Shown here: one piece after another, positions 1 to 6,505 of the stretch
Layout: each line of letters starts with the position of its first letter
Numbering within the stretch: position 1 is the stretch's first letter
IMG/VR virus record: IMGVR_UViG_3300027704_000150
Location: 1 to 24,749 of that record
Length of the DNA stretch: 24,749 nt
DNA from: a virus
Direction: 5' to 3' (one strand)
The notes under the pieces: model-generated
What the model saw: the letters and a program-made list of their open reading frames with translations, nothing else
Database searches by the model: none
Told to the model about the DNA's origin: nothing
Made by a program: the position numbers and the translations under genes

Positions 1-283
1 CAATGTGCATAGACATATCAGACTTCAATATACGTAGTTGGATTGGTTCCCAACCTCGATCATCAAGTTCATCTCGATCAAGGACTCCGCTATAATAATC
101 GTACTTGTCTTTCTTCAAGGTTTTCAATTCCTCTTGAAGTTTTACAAGCTGCAGTCTTTCTCTACTATACCACTTGTAATACTTACTATGCAGTTTTGGA
201 ATTTTAATTGATTCCTCACCCAGCTCAGTACGATCAATTACAGAATCATTTTCCCACTCATTCTGTATCTCTTCTAGCTTCAT
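1..283 (-). CDS. uvsY: UvsY-like recombination mediator, 3' end cut by window edge
   Basis: Reading the minus strand from the ATG at 281-283 gives 94 codons with no stop before the window edge. T4 UvsY is about 137 residues, so the C-terminus is missing. The start MKLEEIQNEW, the segment IPKLHSKYYKWYS (residues 28-40), the charged helix RERLQLVKLQEELKTLKK (41-58), YDYYSG and the later GWEPIQLRILKSD (77-89) are the usual layout of T4-type UvsY. In T4 this protein loads the UvsX recombinase onto gp32-coated single-stranded DNA during recombination-dependent replication. The start overlaps the end of the oxygenase gene by 26 bases and has no strong ribosome site, so translation is probably coupled. 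Family assignment rests on recalled sequence pattern; the position near gp23 fits the T4 map. Confidence 0.88.
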   Translation of the reverse strand, partial: MKLEEIQNEWENDSVIDRTELGEESIKIPKLHSKYYKWYSRERLQLVKLQEELKTLKKDKYDYYSGVLDRDELDDRGWEPIQLRILKSDMSMHI

Positions 284-1307
284 CTTCCAAACCACTTTGT
301 AGTTTCATTATATTATCATTATACTTCCCATTCGTGTTCTGGTCAACAAGATTTGCTAATTCAATCAACATTAAATATTTATTACCAGATTCTAGTATTT
401 TTGGTACACGCGGCTTTTTAAATGAACAAAATTGATGTACAAGATCCTCAGCCTCTTTCCCTATGAACCCACGAACTATATCTCTCGTAAAGTTAGGATC
501 TCCTTTATTTTTAGTATACTTTGCAGTATCACAAGCACTGTGCCACAACCCGGCCTTACATACTGCTGAAGAAGCTTCTAGATTAGACTCAAGATACTGA
601 TATACATTCCAGAAATGCTCACTAAAAGTTTTACCAACGTGTGGATAATCTTTTGTGTGCTTCATTAAATACGTAAAGCCTTCATCCTTCTGCCAAATAG
701 GCATAGTGTTGAACACCATAATATCTTTGCTAATTGGACACATTCTTGACAGCGAAGACGATGCATGTAGTTGTGAACTGTCAAGTATAAACATCCTATT
801 ATACTTTGGTAGACAAGAAGCGTCAATCTCTCCTTCATCTGTATATAAAATAGTCGCCCCATAATAATCCATCTTCCAGTCTTTTGACATATATACAATA
901 ACGGTTTCAAACCCTTCAATGGCTTCATCTAATTCTTCTATTGGTGTTCCATCTTTTGTAACAAACTTACTGTCTTCTAAATCTGTATGTGCATACGCAT
1001 CTTGCCCATAATGATATGACTTTGCATAACATCTTACTAATCCTCTAGGGCCAAGAATTTGTTGAATAATATCAAACGCATCAGCAATGCCTGGATGATC
1101 TTGCTCAAAGTTTGGAATATCAGTTAAGTCAACTTCTATGTGTCTTGCATTTCGCAAAATATAGTGTTGATTGTGTCCATGATCATATGACTTATTACTA
1201 CTAGACTTCCAACCAGTTTGCATCCAACCAAAGTATCTATATTTTAATTCGTTAAGTACGGGCTCTGGAAATACCCCATCTACCAACCGAGGGTCAGCGT
1301 ATGTCAT
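258..1307 (-). CDS. 2OG-Fe(II) oxygenase fused to an HD-like (DUF6817-type) domain
   Basis: The 349-residue product has two visible halves. Residues about 1-205 resemble a 2-oxoglutarate/Fe(II) dioxygenase double-stranded beta-helix: H107-x-D109 in AYAHTDLED, then a distal H181 and R188 in the segment LDSSQLHASSSLSR, the spacing expected for iron and 2OG ligands. Residues about 220-335 resemble the HD-like domain DUF6817: H231 in SEHFWN, then AGLWHSACDT with H256 and D260, then FIGKEAEDLVHQFCS. The start is an ATG with AGGA about 8 bases upstream. The gene lies between a tail-tube-like gene and uvsY, downstream of a late promoter. Substrates of both domains are unknown. The oxygenase half is the surer call; the HD-like half is pattern recall. 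Confidence 0.72.
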   Translation of the reverse strand: MTYADPRLVDGVFPEPVLNELKYRYFGWMQTGWKSSSNKSYDHGHNQHYILRNARHIEVDLTDIPNFEQDHPGIADAFDIIQQILGPRGLVRCYAKSYHYGQDAYAHTDLEDSKFVTKDGTPIEELDEAIEGFETVIVYMSKDWKMDYYGATILYTDEGEIDASCLPKYNRMFILDSSQLHASSSLSRMCPISKDIMVFNTMPIWQKDEGFTYLMKHTKDYPHVGKTFSEHFWNVYQYLESNLEASSAVCKAGLWHSACDTAKYTKNKGDPNFTRDIVRGFIGKEAEDLVHQFCSFKKPRVPKILESGNKYLMLIELANLVDQNTNGKYNDNIMKLQSGLEDEARRDTE

Positions 1308-1317
1308 AATAAAAATC

Positions 1318-1905
1318 CTATCTTACATTTGTAGCTTGTGTATCAACTGTTCCTGATGATGCCAATCGAAGAATTCTGAATAACTTATATCTAAATGTAG
1401 CTTGACACTCAATGTAATCTACACTGGGTGATGTGGCCGAAAATTGTAGGTCTGATAATGAAATTGGATATGCGTCTTCAAACAATACTTCAAGATTAGG
1501 CCTCATTGCAGAATTTAAAATAGTTATAGTAGCATCACTATACGGCCCATCTACTCTGAAGTCAACAGAATTTGGTTCGCCATAAATGTTTTTTGCTTGA
1601 GCGAAGTCTTCTGGGAAACCTAATTGTACCATCCAATCATACAATTCAACATAGTTTCTTAGATCCTCATCAACTTTAAATGATACCTGAAACTCTGCAT
1701 ATGTTATACGATCTCCAATGGTTGGAATATTAACAAATGGGGTTGGCATTATTGCGTCACCCATTTGTACAGAAGGCACATTAACCGATTGTACAAAATA
1801 ATTTGTATTAGGGAGCTTCTTAATAGAAAAGTTAAATCCTAATGGTGATAGGAAGTTAGGATTATCTGGTTGATCGTTTAATGCTCCGGAAGATGGGACT
1901 GCCAA
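1318..1905 (-). CDS. Tail-tube-fold virion structural protein
   Basis: The 195-residue product resembles the T4 gp19/gp54 tail-tube superfamily. An N-terminal FNFSIKKLPNTNYFVQSVNVP is followed by ITYAEFQVSFKVDEDLRNY and LYDWMVQLGFP, then a beta-rich C-terminal half. Related proteins in marine and jumbo myoviruses are usually labelled tail tube or virion structural. The real gp19 is encoded separately at 8130-8681, so this is a second member, possibly a baseplate or tube-initiator component. The best start is the TTG at 1903-1905: an AGGAG lies 7 bases upstream and there is no nearby ATG alternative. It overlaps the Usg-like gene by 28 bases. Gene reality is very likely; the exact role is uncertain. 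Confidence 0.72.
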   Translation of the reverse strand: MAVPSSGALNDQPDNPNFLSPLGFNFSIKKLPNTNYFVQSVNVPSVQMGDAIMPTPFVNIPTIGDRITYAEFQVSFKVDEDLRNYVELYDWMVQLGFPEDFAQAKNIYGEPNSVDFRVDGPYSDATITILNSAMRPNLEVLFEDAYPISLSDLQFSATSPSVDYIECQATFRYKLFRILRLASSGTVDTQATNVR

Positions 1906-2117
1906 TCTACACTCCTAATATATTTACTTGTTGCATGTGATACTAAAACCTCACTTATTACAGCATCAATATTATGATGCCAGTAATTTAAAAACTTATG
2001 TATTTTTGGATACTCTGGTACTTCATCTTCAGTACCCCACATAAACTCTTGAAGAACATTATTATAATCTGGCATCCAATAATACACGTTAATTAAAACC
2101 TGTTGCTTTACTAACAT
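1878..2117 (-). CDS. Usg-like family protein
   Basis: The 79-residue product matches my memory of the Usg-like family (Pfam Usg): YYWMPDYNNVLQEFMWGTED (residues 13-32), then P-x-YPKIHKFLNYW, then a short VLVSHATSKYI near the C-terminus. The family is small, cytosolic, of unknown function and essentially alphaproteobacterial. It is sometimes annotated as a supposed tryptophan-pathway subunit without direct evidence. Here it is the first gene behind a T4 late promoter directly downstream of the capsid terminator, and it overlaps the next gene by 28 bases. The ATG is preceded by AGTAGG, inside a 10-base palindrome. It could be a captured host gene used late in infection. Confidence 0.7.
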   Translation of the reverse strand: MLVKQQVLINVYYWMPDYNNVLQEFMWGTEDEVPEYPKIHKFLNYWHHNIDAVISEVLVSHATSKYIRSVDWQSHLPEH

Positions 2118-2146
2118 GTAGGCCTACTTAATTGCTTCTATGTATC

Positions 2147-2154
2147 TATTTATA
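2147..2154 (-). promoter_or_regulatory. T4-type late promoter, Usg-like to uvsY operon
   Basis: The minus strand reads TATAAATA, the exact T4 late promoter -10 octamer recognised by the gp55 sigma factor with gp33 and the gp45 clamp. It lies 30 bases upstream of the Usg-like ATG and immediately after the U-tract of the capsid terminator, so it restarts transcription there. Confidence 0.82.
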
Positions 2155-2155
2155 C

Positions 2156-2184
2156 AAAAAAAGGGGGGGCATAAAGCCCCCCCC
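2156..2184 (-). terminator. Rho-independent terminator after gp23
   Basis: On the minus strand a perfect 8 bp GC stem (GGGGGGGC/GCCCCCCC, arms 2176-2183 and 2163-2170) with a 5-base loop is followed by seven T residues (2162-2156). It begins 27 bases after the gp23 stop. There is no T-run on the plus strand side, so it acts on minus-strand transcription only. Confidence 0.92.
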
Positions 2185-2210
2185 AGAATCGTCCCTTAAT
2201 GGGCTTCTTC

Positions 2211-3572
2211 TTACATAATATTGTCTACAAGGATCTTTCTGTAGTACTCATTCGAGTCTGCAGCAAGAGCACCAGTAGCAGCAAGAGCTGTCGTGCCTCT
2301 AGCAAACGGATTCTCAACAACGCCGTAACGAGTCTTGAAGCCGATCTTTGGCTGGAAGGTATCTTCCCCAACCGCACGGACCATCTGTAGCGGAACGTAT
2401 GGGCAGTAGAATACACCAGCATCGAATGCACTCGAGCCTTTATAGCCAACGGTCATATAGTTACCAGTGGTATAAGGATCGACGTAAACACGAATCCGGC
2501 CATTGAGGACACCAGCAAATGTGTTACCTGTGTCATCAACCTGTAGGTTGTTAGAGTTAAGAGCAGGAGTGTAATCAAGCACGCCGGCCATTTGCAGAGC
2601 AGAAGCAACATCCGAAGAGCAGATCAGCATGTTGCCTTTCCCTCTACGAGTTCCCTTCGCAATACTATTGGCTTCTCTTTCGATCTGGAACATAAGGCCT
2701 TTAAACTTCTCAACCATCCAACGACCATTAGAGTCGGTGTCAAGGTCAAACTTACCAGCCGTAGTCGTATCGTCCTGAGCACCAACCTTAGCAATAACAT
2801 TAACTGTACGAATCATCTCTCTGTTAATTTCAGCGAGAATTTCAGTCGACAGAATGTTGGCCAACTCAGACTCAGCATCCAAGCCATGAATGGCCTTAAG
2901 ATCCTGCGCCAATTCCATGGTGTACTCAGCTTTGAGAGCTCTGGACTTTGCAGTCACAGCAATCTTCTCAATGCTGAATGCCATCTCTGGGAAGGCGTTA
3001 CCAGCACCATCACCCAAGCGTTCAGCCTGCGTTGTGGTCATACCAGCAGCATAGTTGTACAGTTCTACGTTAGAAGCAGAGCTGTTCAGGTAGCCATTAC
3101 CGACGAATGTACCAAGGTTCTGAGTAGCACCACCAACAGCAGTGTTGGTCGAGGAATCTTTGTCCATGGCAAAGCCAGTATTGACTTCGTTGTAAAAGGT
3201 TTCAGTTCCAGTCTGAGTAGCGTAGCGAGAGCGCATCGCAAAAATCAAGCCGGTAGGACCTGTCATAGGCTGAACGCCCATAACGTCATACGCAACGAGA
3301 TTTGGCATGGCGCGACGTACCAAGCTAATCAAAACTGGGTCGTAGATGTCTACGTTACCATCACCAGCAGTACTTGAAGAAGCACCCATGGCGTTGGTGG
3401 GAGACGCTTCCAGCAAGCTCTGCGGAGCAAAGCTCGCAGACTCACGAAGAGCGTTCTCTGTGTTTTCTAGCAATACAGCTGTAACATTCCGTCGGTGAAC
3501 ATCCTGGATCTTATCAAGGTCAGGGTGCTCAATGATCGGCTGCCACTTCTGTAATAGATCTTCATTTAGCAT
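2211..3572 (-). CDS. 23: Major capsid protein gp23
   Basis: The 453-residue product is a T4-type major head protein (HK97 fold). It begins MLNEDLLQKWQPIIEHPDL and contains LVRRAMPNLVAYDVMGVQPM followed by TGPTGLIFAMRSRY, the family's most recognisable block. It also has RALKAEYTMELAQDLKAIHG, the segment GTRRGKGNMLICSSDVASAL, and PYVPLQMVRAVGEDTFQPKI near the C-terminus. Length is slightly below T4 gp23 (521). The sequence LLE-A at residues 53-56 fits the gp21 protease recognition pattern (L/I-x-E before A/G), so maturation probably removes the first 55 residues. The gene follows gp22 and ends in a strong terminator. It looks richer in GC than the non-structural genes, as is common for highly expressed structural genes. 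Confidence 0.97.
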   Translation of the reverse strand: MLNEDLLQKWQPIIEHPDLDKIQDVHRRNVTAVLLENTENALRESASFAPQSLLEASPTNAMGASSSTAGDGNVDIYDPVLISLVRRAMPNLVAYDVMGVQPMTGPTGLIFAMRSRYATQTGTETFYNEVNTGFAMDKDSSTNTAVGGATQNLGTFVGNGYLNSSASNVELYNYAAGMTTTQAERLGDGAGNAFPEMAFSIEKIAVTAKSRALKAEYTMELAQDLKAIHGLDAESELANILSTEILAEINREMIRTVNVIAKVGAQDDTTTAGKFDLDTDSNGRWMVEKFKGLMFQIEREANSIAKGTRRGKGNMLICSSDVASALQMAGVLDYTPALNSNNLQVDDTGNTFAGVLNGRIRVYVDPYTTGNYMTVGYKGSSAFDAGVFYCPYVPLQMVRAVGEDTFQPKIGFKTRYGVVENPFARGTTALAATGALAADSNEYYRKILVDNIM

Positions 3573-3589
3573 TTGGATTCTCCAATCTA

Positions 3590-4699
3590 TTATTTAGTAA
3601 GTGTTCGTGAAATAGCCTGAGCATAAGCAGCCATTGGACCTTCAGAGATTCCCGTAGGCTTATCTTCCGACTCAATATCAACAGCAATTGATTCAACAAT
3701 ATCTGTCGTGGCTGGTTTCTTATTGAAATAGGTTTCAAGAATAGTATCCAACTTACTATCGTATTCGTCCAAATTCTCGAAATCTAGGCCTTCAACCAAA
3801 TCAGTAAATTCGTCTCTCTGTTTCAGAGTAAGTTCTTTACTCTTCTCGTTGAAAAGAATTTGACCATTCTGGTCTTTAATTACCCCAGTCAGGGCAATCT
3901 TGTCGTTGACAGCTTCGTCGAGGCTGGTAGTAAGCTCTTCAACTTTCTTTTCCATCTCGTCAAACTGATCAACTTTTTCTTCGGGAATCGTTACATTCGA
4001 TTCCGTGAATAGGTTTTTGATACCATCCATGAAATTCTCTGCCATCTCTACCTTGAGCGCACTCTCGATAGCGATTTCATTCTCTTCCAACCAGGTATCT
4101 GCTACGTACTCGAGATACTCATCAAGCTTCTTCTCGAGTTCTTCTTCGTACTGAGCTTTTGCTTCAACAAGTTCGGCCGCATAATGCTCTCTAAGAGCTT
4201 CCTCGACGATAGTTGCTTTAATATTAAGCGCAGCTTCAAAAATTGTGGTAGCTTGATCAAAGAAATCTTCCGTAAGATTATCCTTATCAGCAAACAACGC
4301 TTCCATGTCTTCCTTCACTTTGACGTTAGCCATCATGTGAAGTTTAACAGGGGACTTTGCACTGCCCTTAGCTTTGATCGAGCTCTTGTTTCCAGTGGAA
4401 TCCATTAAGCCTTTATAAGCCTTTGAGGCTTGTGCCATGCTCATGGATGAATACGCATCAACAACCTTGGCGATTACGCCAGTCTTGCCTAGCTTTTCCA
4501 TCGGCATTCCGTTATTCTTATCGGCTTTACGACGAGACGAACCAGTGTCGATTGGATCAGGCACACTTGACGCCTCACCGGAAGCCTGAAACTCTACAAG
4601 CTCTTCTGTGTTCTCTTCGTCGTCAGTGGCCTCAAGAACAGGTTCATCAGTGTCGAACTCTTCGAGTTCTTCCACTTGATCTAGTTCTTCTTTTGCCAT
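3590..4699 (-). CDS. 22: Prohead core scaffold protein gp22
   Basis: The 369-residue product is acidic, highly charged and predicted mostly helical, with coiled-coil-like stretches at about 130-280 rich in E, K, A and L (for example YEEELEKKLDEYLEYVADTW). Its place between protease gp21 and capsid gp23 is that of T4 gp22, the main internal scaffold that is cut to peptides by gp21 during head maturation. ELVE-A and the near-C-terminal ISE-G fit the gp21 cut pattern. The ATG has AAGGAG 8 bases upstream, and a late promoter lies 53 bases upstream. Marine members of this family often carry an acidic N-terminal extension like the one here (about residues 1-60). Sequence identity to T4 is low, so the call rests on composition and synteny. 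Confidence 0.92.
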   Translation of the reverse strand: MAKEELDQVEELEEFDTDEPVLEATDDEENTEELVEFQASGEASSVPDPIDTGSSRRKADKNNGMPMEKLGKTGVIAKVVDAYSSMSMAQASKAYKGLMDSTGNKSSIKAKGSAKSPVKLHMMANVKVKEDMEALFADKDNLTEDFFDQATTIFEAALNIKATIVEEALREHYAAELVEAKAQYEEELEKKLDEYLEYVADTWLEENEIAIESALKVEMAENFMDGIKNLFTESNVTIPEEKVDQFDEMEKKVEELTTSLDEAVNDKIALTGVIKDQNGQILFNEKSKELTLKQRDEFTDLVEGLDFENLDEYDSKLDTILETYFNKKPATTDIVESIAVDIESEDKPTGISEGPMAAYAQAISRTLTK

Positions 4700-4751
4700 C
4701 TTTTGACTCCTTTAGATTTTAGTCAATTTAACAAGTTATTATATTCTACTA

Positions 4752-4759
4752 TATTTATA
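4752..4759 (-). promoter_or_regulatory. T4-type late promoter for gp22-gp23
   Basis: The minus strand reads TATAAATA in an AT-rich 72-base gap between gp21 and gp22, 53 bases upstream of the gp22 start. It would give separate high-level late transcription of scaffold and capsid, ending at the terminator after gp23. Confidence 0.85.
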
Positions 4760-4771
4760 ATAATTGTAATT

Positions 4772-5428
4772 TTACAGGGTTTTTAGAAACTTATCGAACA
4801 TTAACAATGCCGATTCGCGTAATTTTCGTACATCTTGGTCACCTAGCGCTTTAGTTTGTTCAACAACTTGCATCGTATCCCATCTCTTCGTCGCAACATC
4901 ATATACCCAATCAACACCTTCCATCACACCATTAACAAACGCCTGAGGTGCAGAAGGATCTGCAACAATATCTGCTGCAGTAGAAAGCATAAAATCGTCT
5001 TGTACTACATGACAATCAGCTTGCTGCCTTAGAGTCCCCATGCCGCGAGAGCTAACACCAAGTTGCGCTCCCTCATCAATAAGATTTTTGACGATATTGC
5101 CGTATGGAGTATCTAATATTTTTGCTTTACCAACAAAGTTGTTACCTTCTTGGTGCAAGCTTTTGATCATATGGGATACTCTCTCTAAGTTGATCGTCGG
5201 TCCATTAGGATGACCGAGCTCACCATATGCTCTATTCTTTGCTACGTATTCTGTATTATAACGAGCAGCTTCCTTAGCAAGGGTTTTGATGGGATACATT
5301 CTACCATTACGGTTTTGTATCTCACCCTGTAAAAACACGCCTTCTAAGAAATGACTCTTTGTTTTTGTCTCTTCGTCGATCTGGATCGAGGTCTCAACAA
5401 TTTCAACTAGTTCAGTGACTAATTTCAT
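4772..5428 (-). CDS. 21: Prohead core protease gp21
   Basis: The 218-residue product is a T4-type prohead serine protease (peptidase family S80). The catalytic histidine is probably H73 in YGELGHP and the catalytic serine is in GVSSRGMG (S126/S127), the arrangement known for this family. The segment FLEGVFLQGEIQNRNGRMYP near the N-terminus is also characteristic. In T4 gp21 sits inside the prohead, activates itself and cuts scaffold and capsid proteins after an L/I-x-E motif. The start codon overlaps the preceding stop as ATGA, indicating coupled translation. Confidence 0.95.
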   Translation of the reverse strand: MKLVTELVEIVETSIQIDEETKTKSHFLEGVFLQGEIQNRNGRMYPIKTLAKEAARYNTEYVAKNRAYGELGHPNGPTINLERVSHMIKSLHQEGNNFVGKAKILDTPYGNIVKNLIDEGAQLGVSSRGMGTLRQQADCHVVQDDFMLSTAADIVADPSAPQAFVNGVMEGVDWVYDVATKRWDTMQVVEQTKALGDQDVRKLRESALLMFDKFLKTL

Positions 5429-5691
5429 GATCCGCTTCCTCCAGCTATCGGTGTAATATAGCAGGTTACGACATTAGTGTTTAATGAAACCCAAATTCCT
5501 TGATCACCGAGATCCAAGTTAACAGCTTCACCACCATCCAAGTTAATTGTTTTTTGGACTGTTGCTTCAGCTGTTCCAATTTCGACATTAGCAACAGATG
5601 TAGCATGTGTGTTAACAACTCTTACATATCGGTAAGTCTGTTGAACGTGTGTCGCATTTAATATTGCGCTGTTAGCAATTGGTTTGATCAT
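5425..5691 (-). CDS. Small beta-rich protein between core proteins and protease
   Basis: The 88-residue product beginning MIKPIANSAI is not recognised. It is beta-rich and hydrophilic (TYRYVRVVNTHATSVANVEI, then a GGEAVNLDLGDQ turn), with a Gly/Ser tail. The pattern resembles small single-domain virion or decoration-like proteins of marine T4-like phages, but that is inference. The ATG at 5689-5691 is chosen over an upstream in-frame GTG because AAGGAG lies 7 bases before it and it overlaps the preceding stop as ATGA. It also overlaps gp21 as ATGA. T4 itself has no counterpart at this site. Confidence 0.75.
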   Translation of the reverse strand: MIKPIANSAILNATHVQQTYRYVRVVNTHATSVANVEIGTAEATVQKTINLDGGEAVNLDLGDQGIWVSLNTNVVTCYITPIAGGSGS

Positions 5692-6236
5692 GCCACACTC
5701 CTTACCCACTCAAGGAGAGAGGAGTTTGTTTGTCTATTTTCTGCAAACAAAACGTCGAATTGATCTTGATGATCTTCAGATAGAGATTCATATACCTCAT
5801 CGAGAATAGACATTGTCTCTTCATCGATCTCAATAGTAGAACCATCTTTGAGTTCATATTCATCAATCCAAACTTCTTCGTCAACGTCTACAGGATCATG
5901 ACCATGGCTCTTTACAAAATCACTCTTGTTCGTTTTCAAAGATGCCATGATAGCATCTACCTTAGCCTCATACATTTTATCACCAGCTTCATTCTCTTGA
6001 TCAGCTAAGCGCTTTTTCTTTGTTTGTTTAGCACCAGAGAAGATAGCGTTCTTATCTCCAGCGTTCTTTTCGGGAACGGGATAGTCGGTCTTCTGTACGA
6101 CGTGCTTGTCGACAAAAGCCTTCTCGCCACCTTGAACAACGTTTTTATAAGAGACGTTTTGTCCCTTGTCGTTGCCTGGTGTCGGAACTATTTCAGTCTT
6201 ATATCGTTCCGTCAGCTGTTTAAGTTTCTTGGCCAT
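5688..6236 (-). CDS. Prohead core protein, gp68-like by position
   Basis: The 182-residue product is charged, with a basic N-terminus (MAKKLKQLTERYKTE), a lysine-rich KQTKKKRLADQENEAGDK at about 71-88 and an acidic C-terminal half (VDVDEEVWIDEYELKDGSTI) ending in SLLEWVRSVA. Its position between the gp67-like protein and gp21 is that of T4 gp68, a minor prohead core protein affecting head shape, but it is longer than T4 gp68 (141) and sequence similarity cannot be judged by eye. It overlaps its upstream neighbour by 17 bases and its downstream one by 4. Similar proteins occur in other marine T4-like phages at this place. Confidence 0.6.
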   Translation of the reverse strand: MAKKLKQLTERYKTEIVPTPGNDKGQNVSYKNVVQGGEKAFVDKHVVQKTDYPVPEKNAGDKNAIFSGAKQTKKKRLADQENEAGDKMYEAKVDAIMASLKTNKSDFVKSHGHDPVDVDEEVWIDEYELKDGSTIEIDEETMSILDEVYESLSEDHQDQFDVLFAENRQTNSSLLEWVRSVA

Positions 6237-6480
6237 CAGACTCCTCGTCCTCTACTGTTTCGATTTCACCAACATTGTCATCAACTTCCTCTGGTCCTAG
6301 TTCCATCGCTGGAGTATCCGTAGGATCTAGTCCTCCTAGCTTTGCTGCTACTACCTGGCGTATTGTATCAACTTTATCATTTACCCGGTCGACCATTACT
6401 CCGGAGAACACATCCGCAAAACCGGTTGGTTCTCCTTTATTAGCGGCAGCAATCATATCTTTCAACGTTGGTTCGGTCAT
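6220..6480 (-). CDS. Prohead core protein, gp67-like
   Basis: The 86-residue product has an amphipathic N-terminal half (TLKDMIAAANKGEP, then FADVFSGVMVDRVNDKVDTI) and a very acidic C-terminal tail of E and D. Size (T4 gp67 is 80 residues), composition and location directly after portal gp20 match T4 gp67, an abundant internal core peptide precursor. A late promoter lies 17 bases upstream of the ATG, consistent with high expression. The function is inferred from synteny and composition rather than from residue identity. Confidence 0.68.
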   Translation of the reverse strand: MTEPTLKDMIAAANKGEPTGFADVFSGVMVDRVNDKVDTIRQVVAAKLGGLDPTDTPAMELGPEEVDDNVGEIETVEDEESDGQET

Positions 6481-6496
6481 AGTTTATATCTCCATT

Positions 6497-6504
6497 TATT
6501 TATA
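6497..6504 (-). promoter_or_regulatory. T4-type late promoter for gp67-like and downstream genes
   Basis: The minus strand reads TATAAATA in the 25-base gap just after the portal stop codon and 17 bases upstream of the gp67-like start, leaving a very short leader. Confidence 0.82.
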
Positions 6505-6505
6505 T

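Noticed and set aside
2163-2184. Runs of 7 G and 8 C as a possible assembly error or frameshift
   Set aside because: They lie in a non-coding gap and form a perfect hairpin followed by a T-run on the minus strand, explained as a terminator.
2592-3377. 261-codon open frame on the plus strand opposite the capsid gene
   Set aside because: It lies wholly antisense to unmistakable gp23. Its product has shadow-frame composition, and no ribosome site or neighbours support it. The same holds for the other long antisense frames opposite gp22, gp18, gp17 and gp14.
5692-5709. In-frame GTG start giving six extra residues for the small protein before gp21
   Set aside because: The AAGGAG ribosome site lies inside this stretch and points to the ATG at 5691, which also makes an ATGA overlap with the upstream gene.
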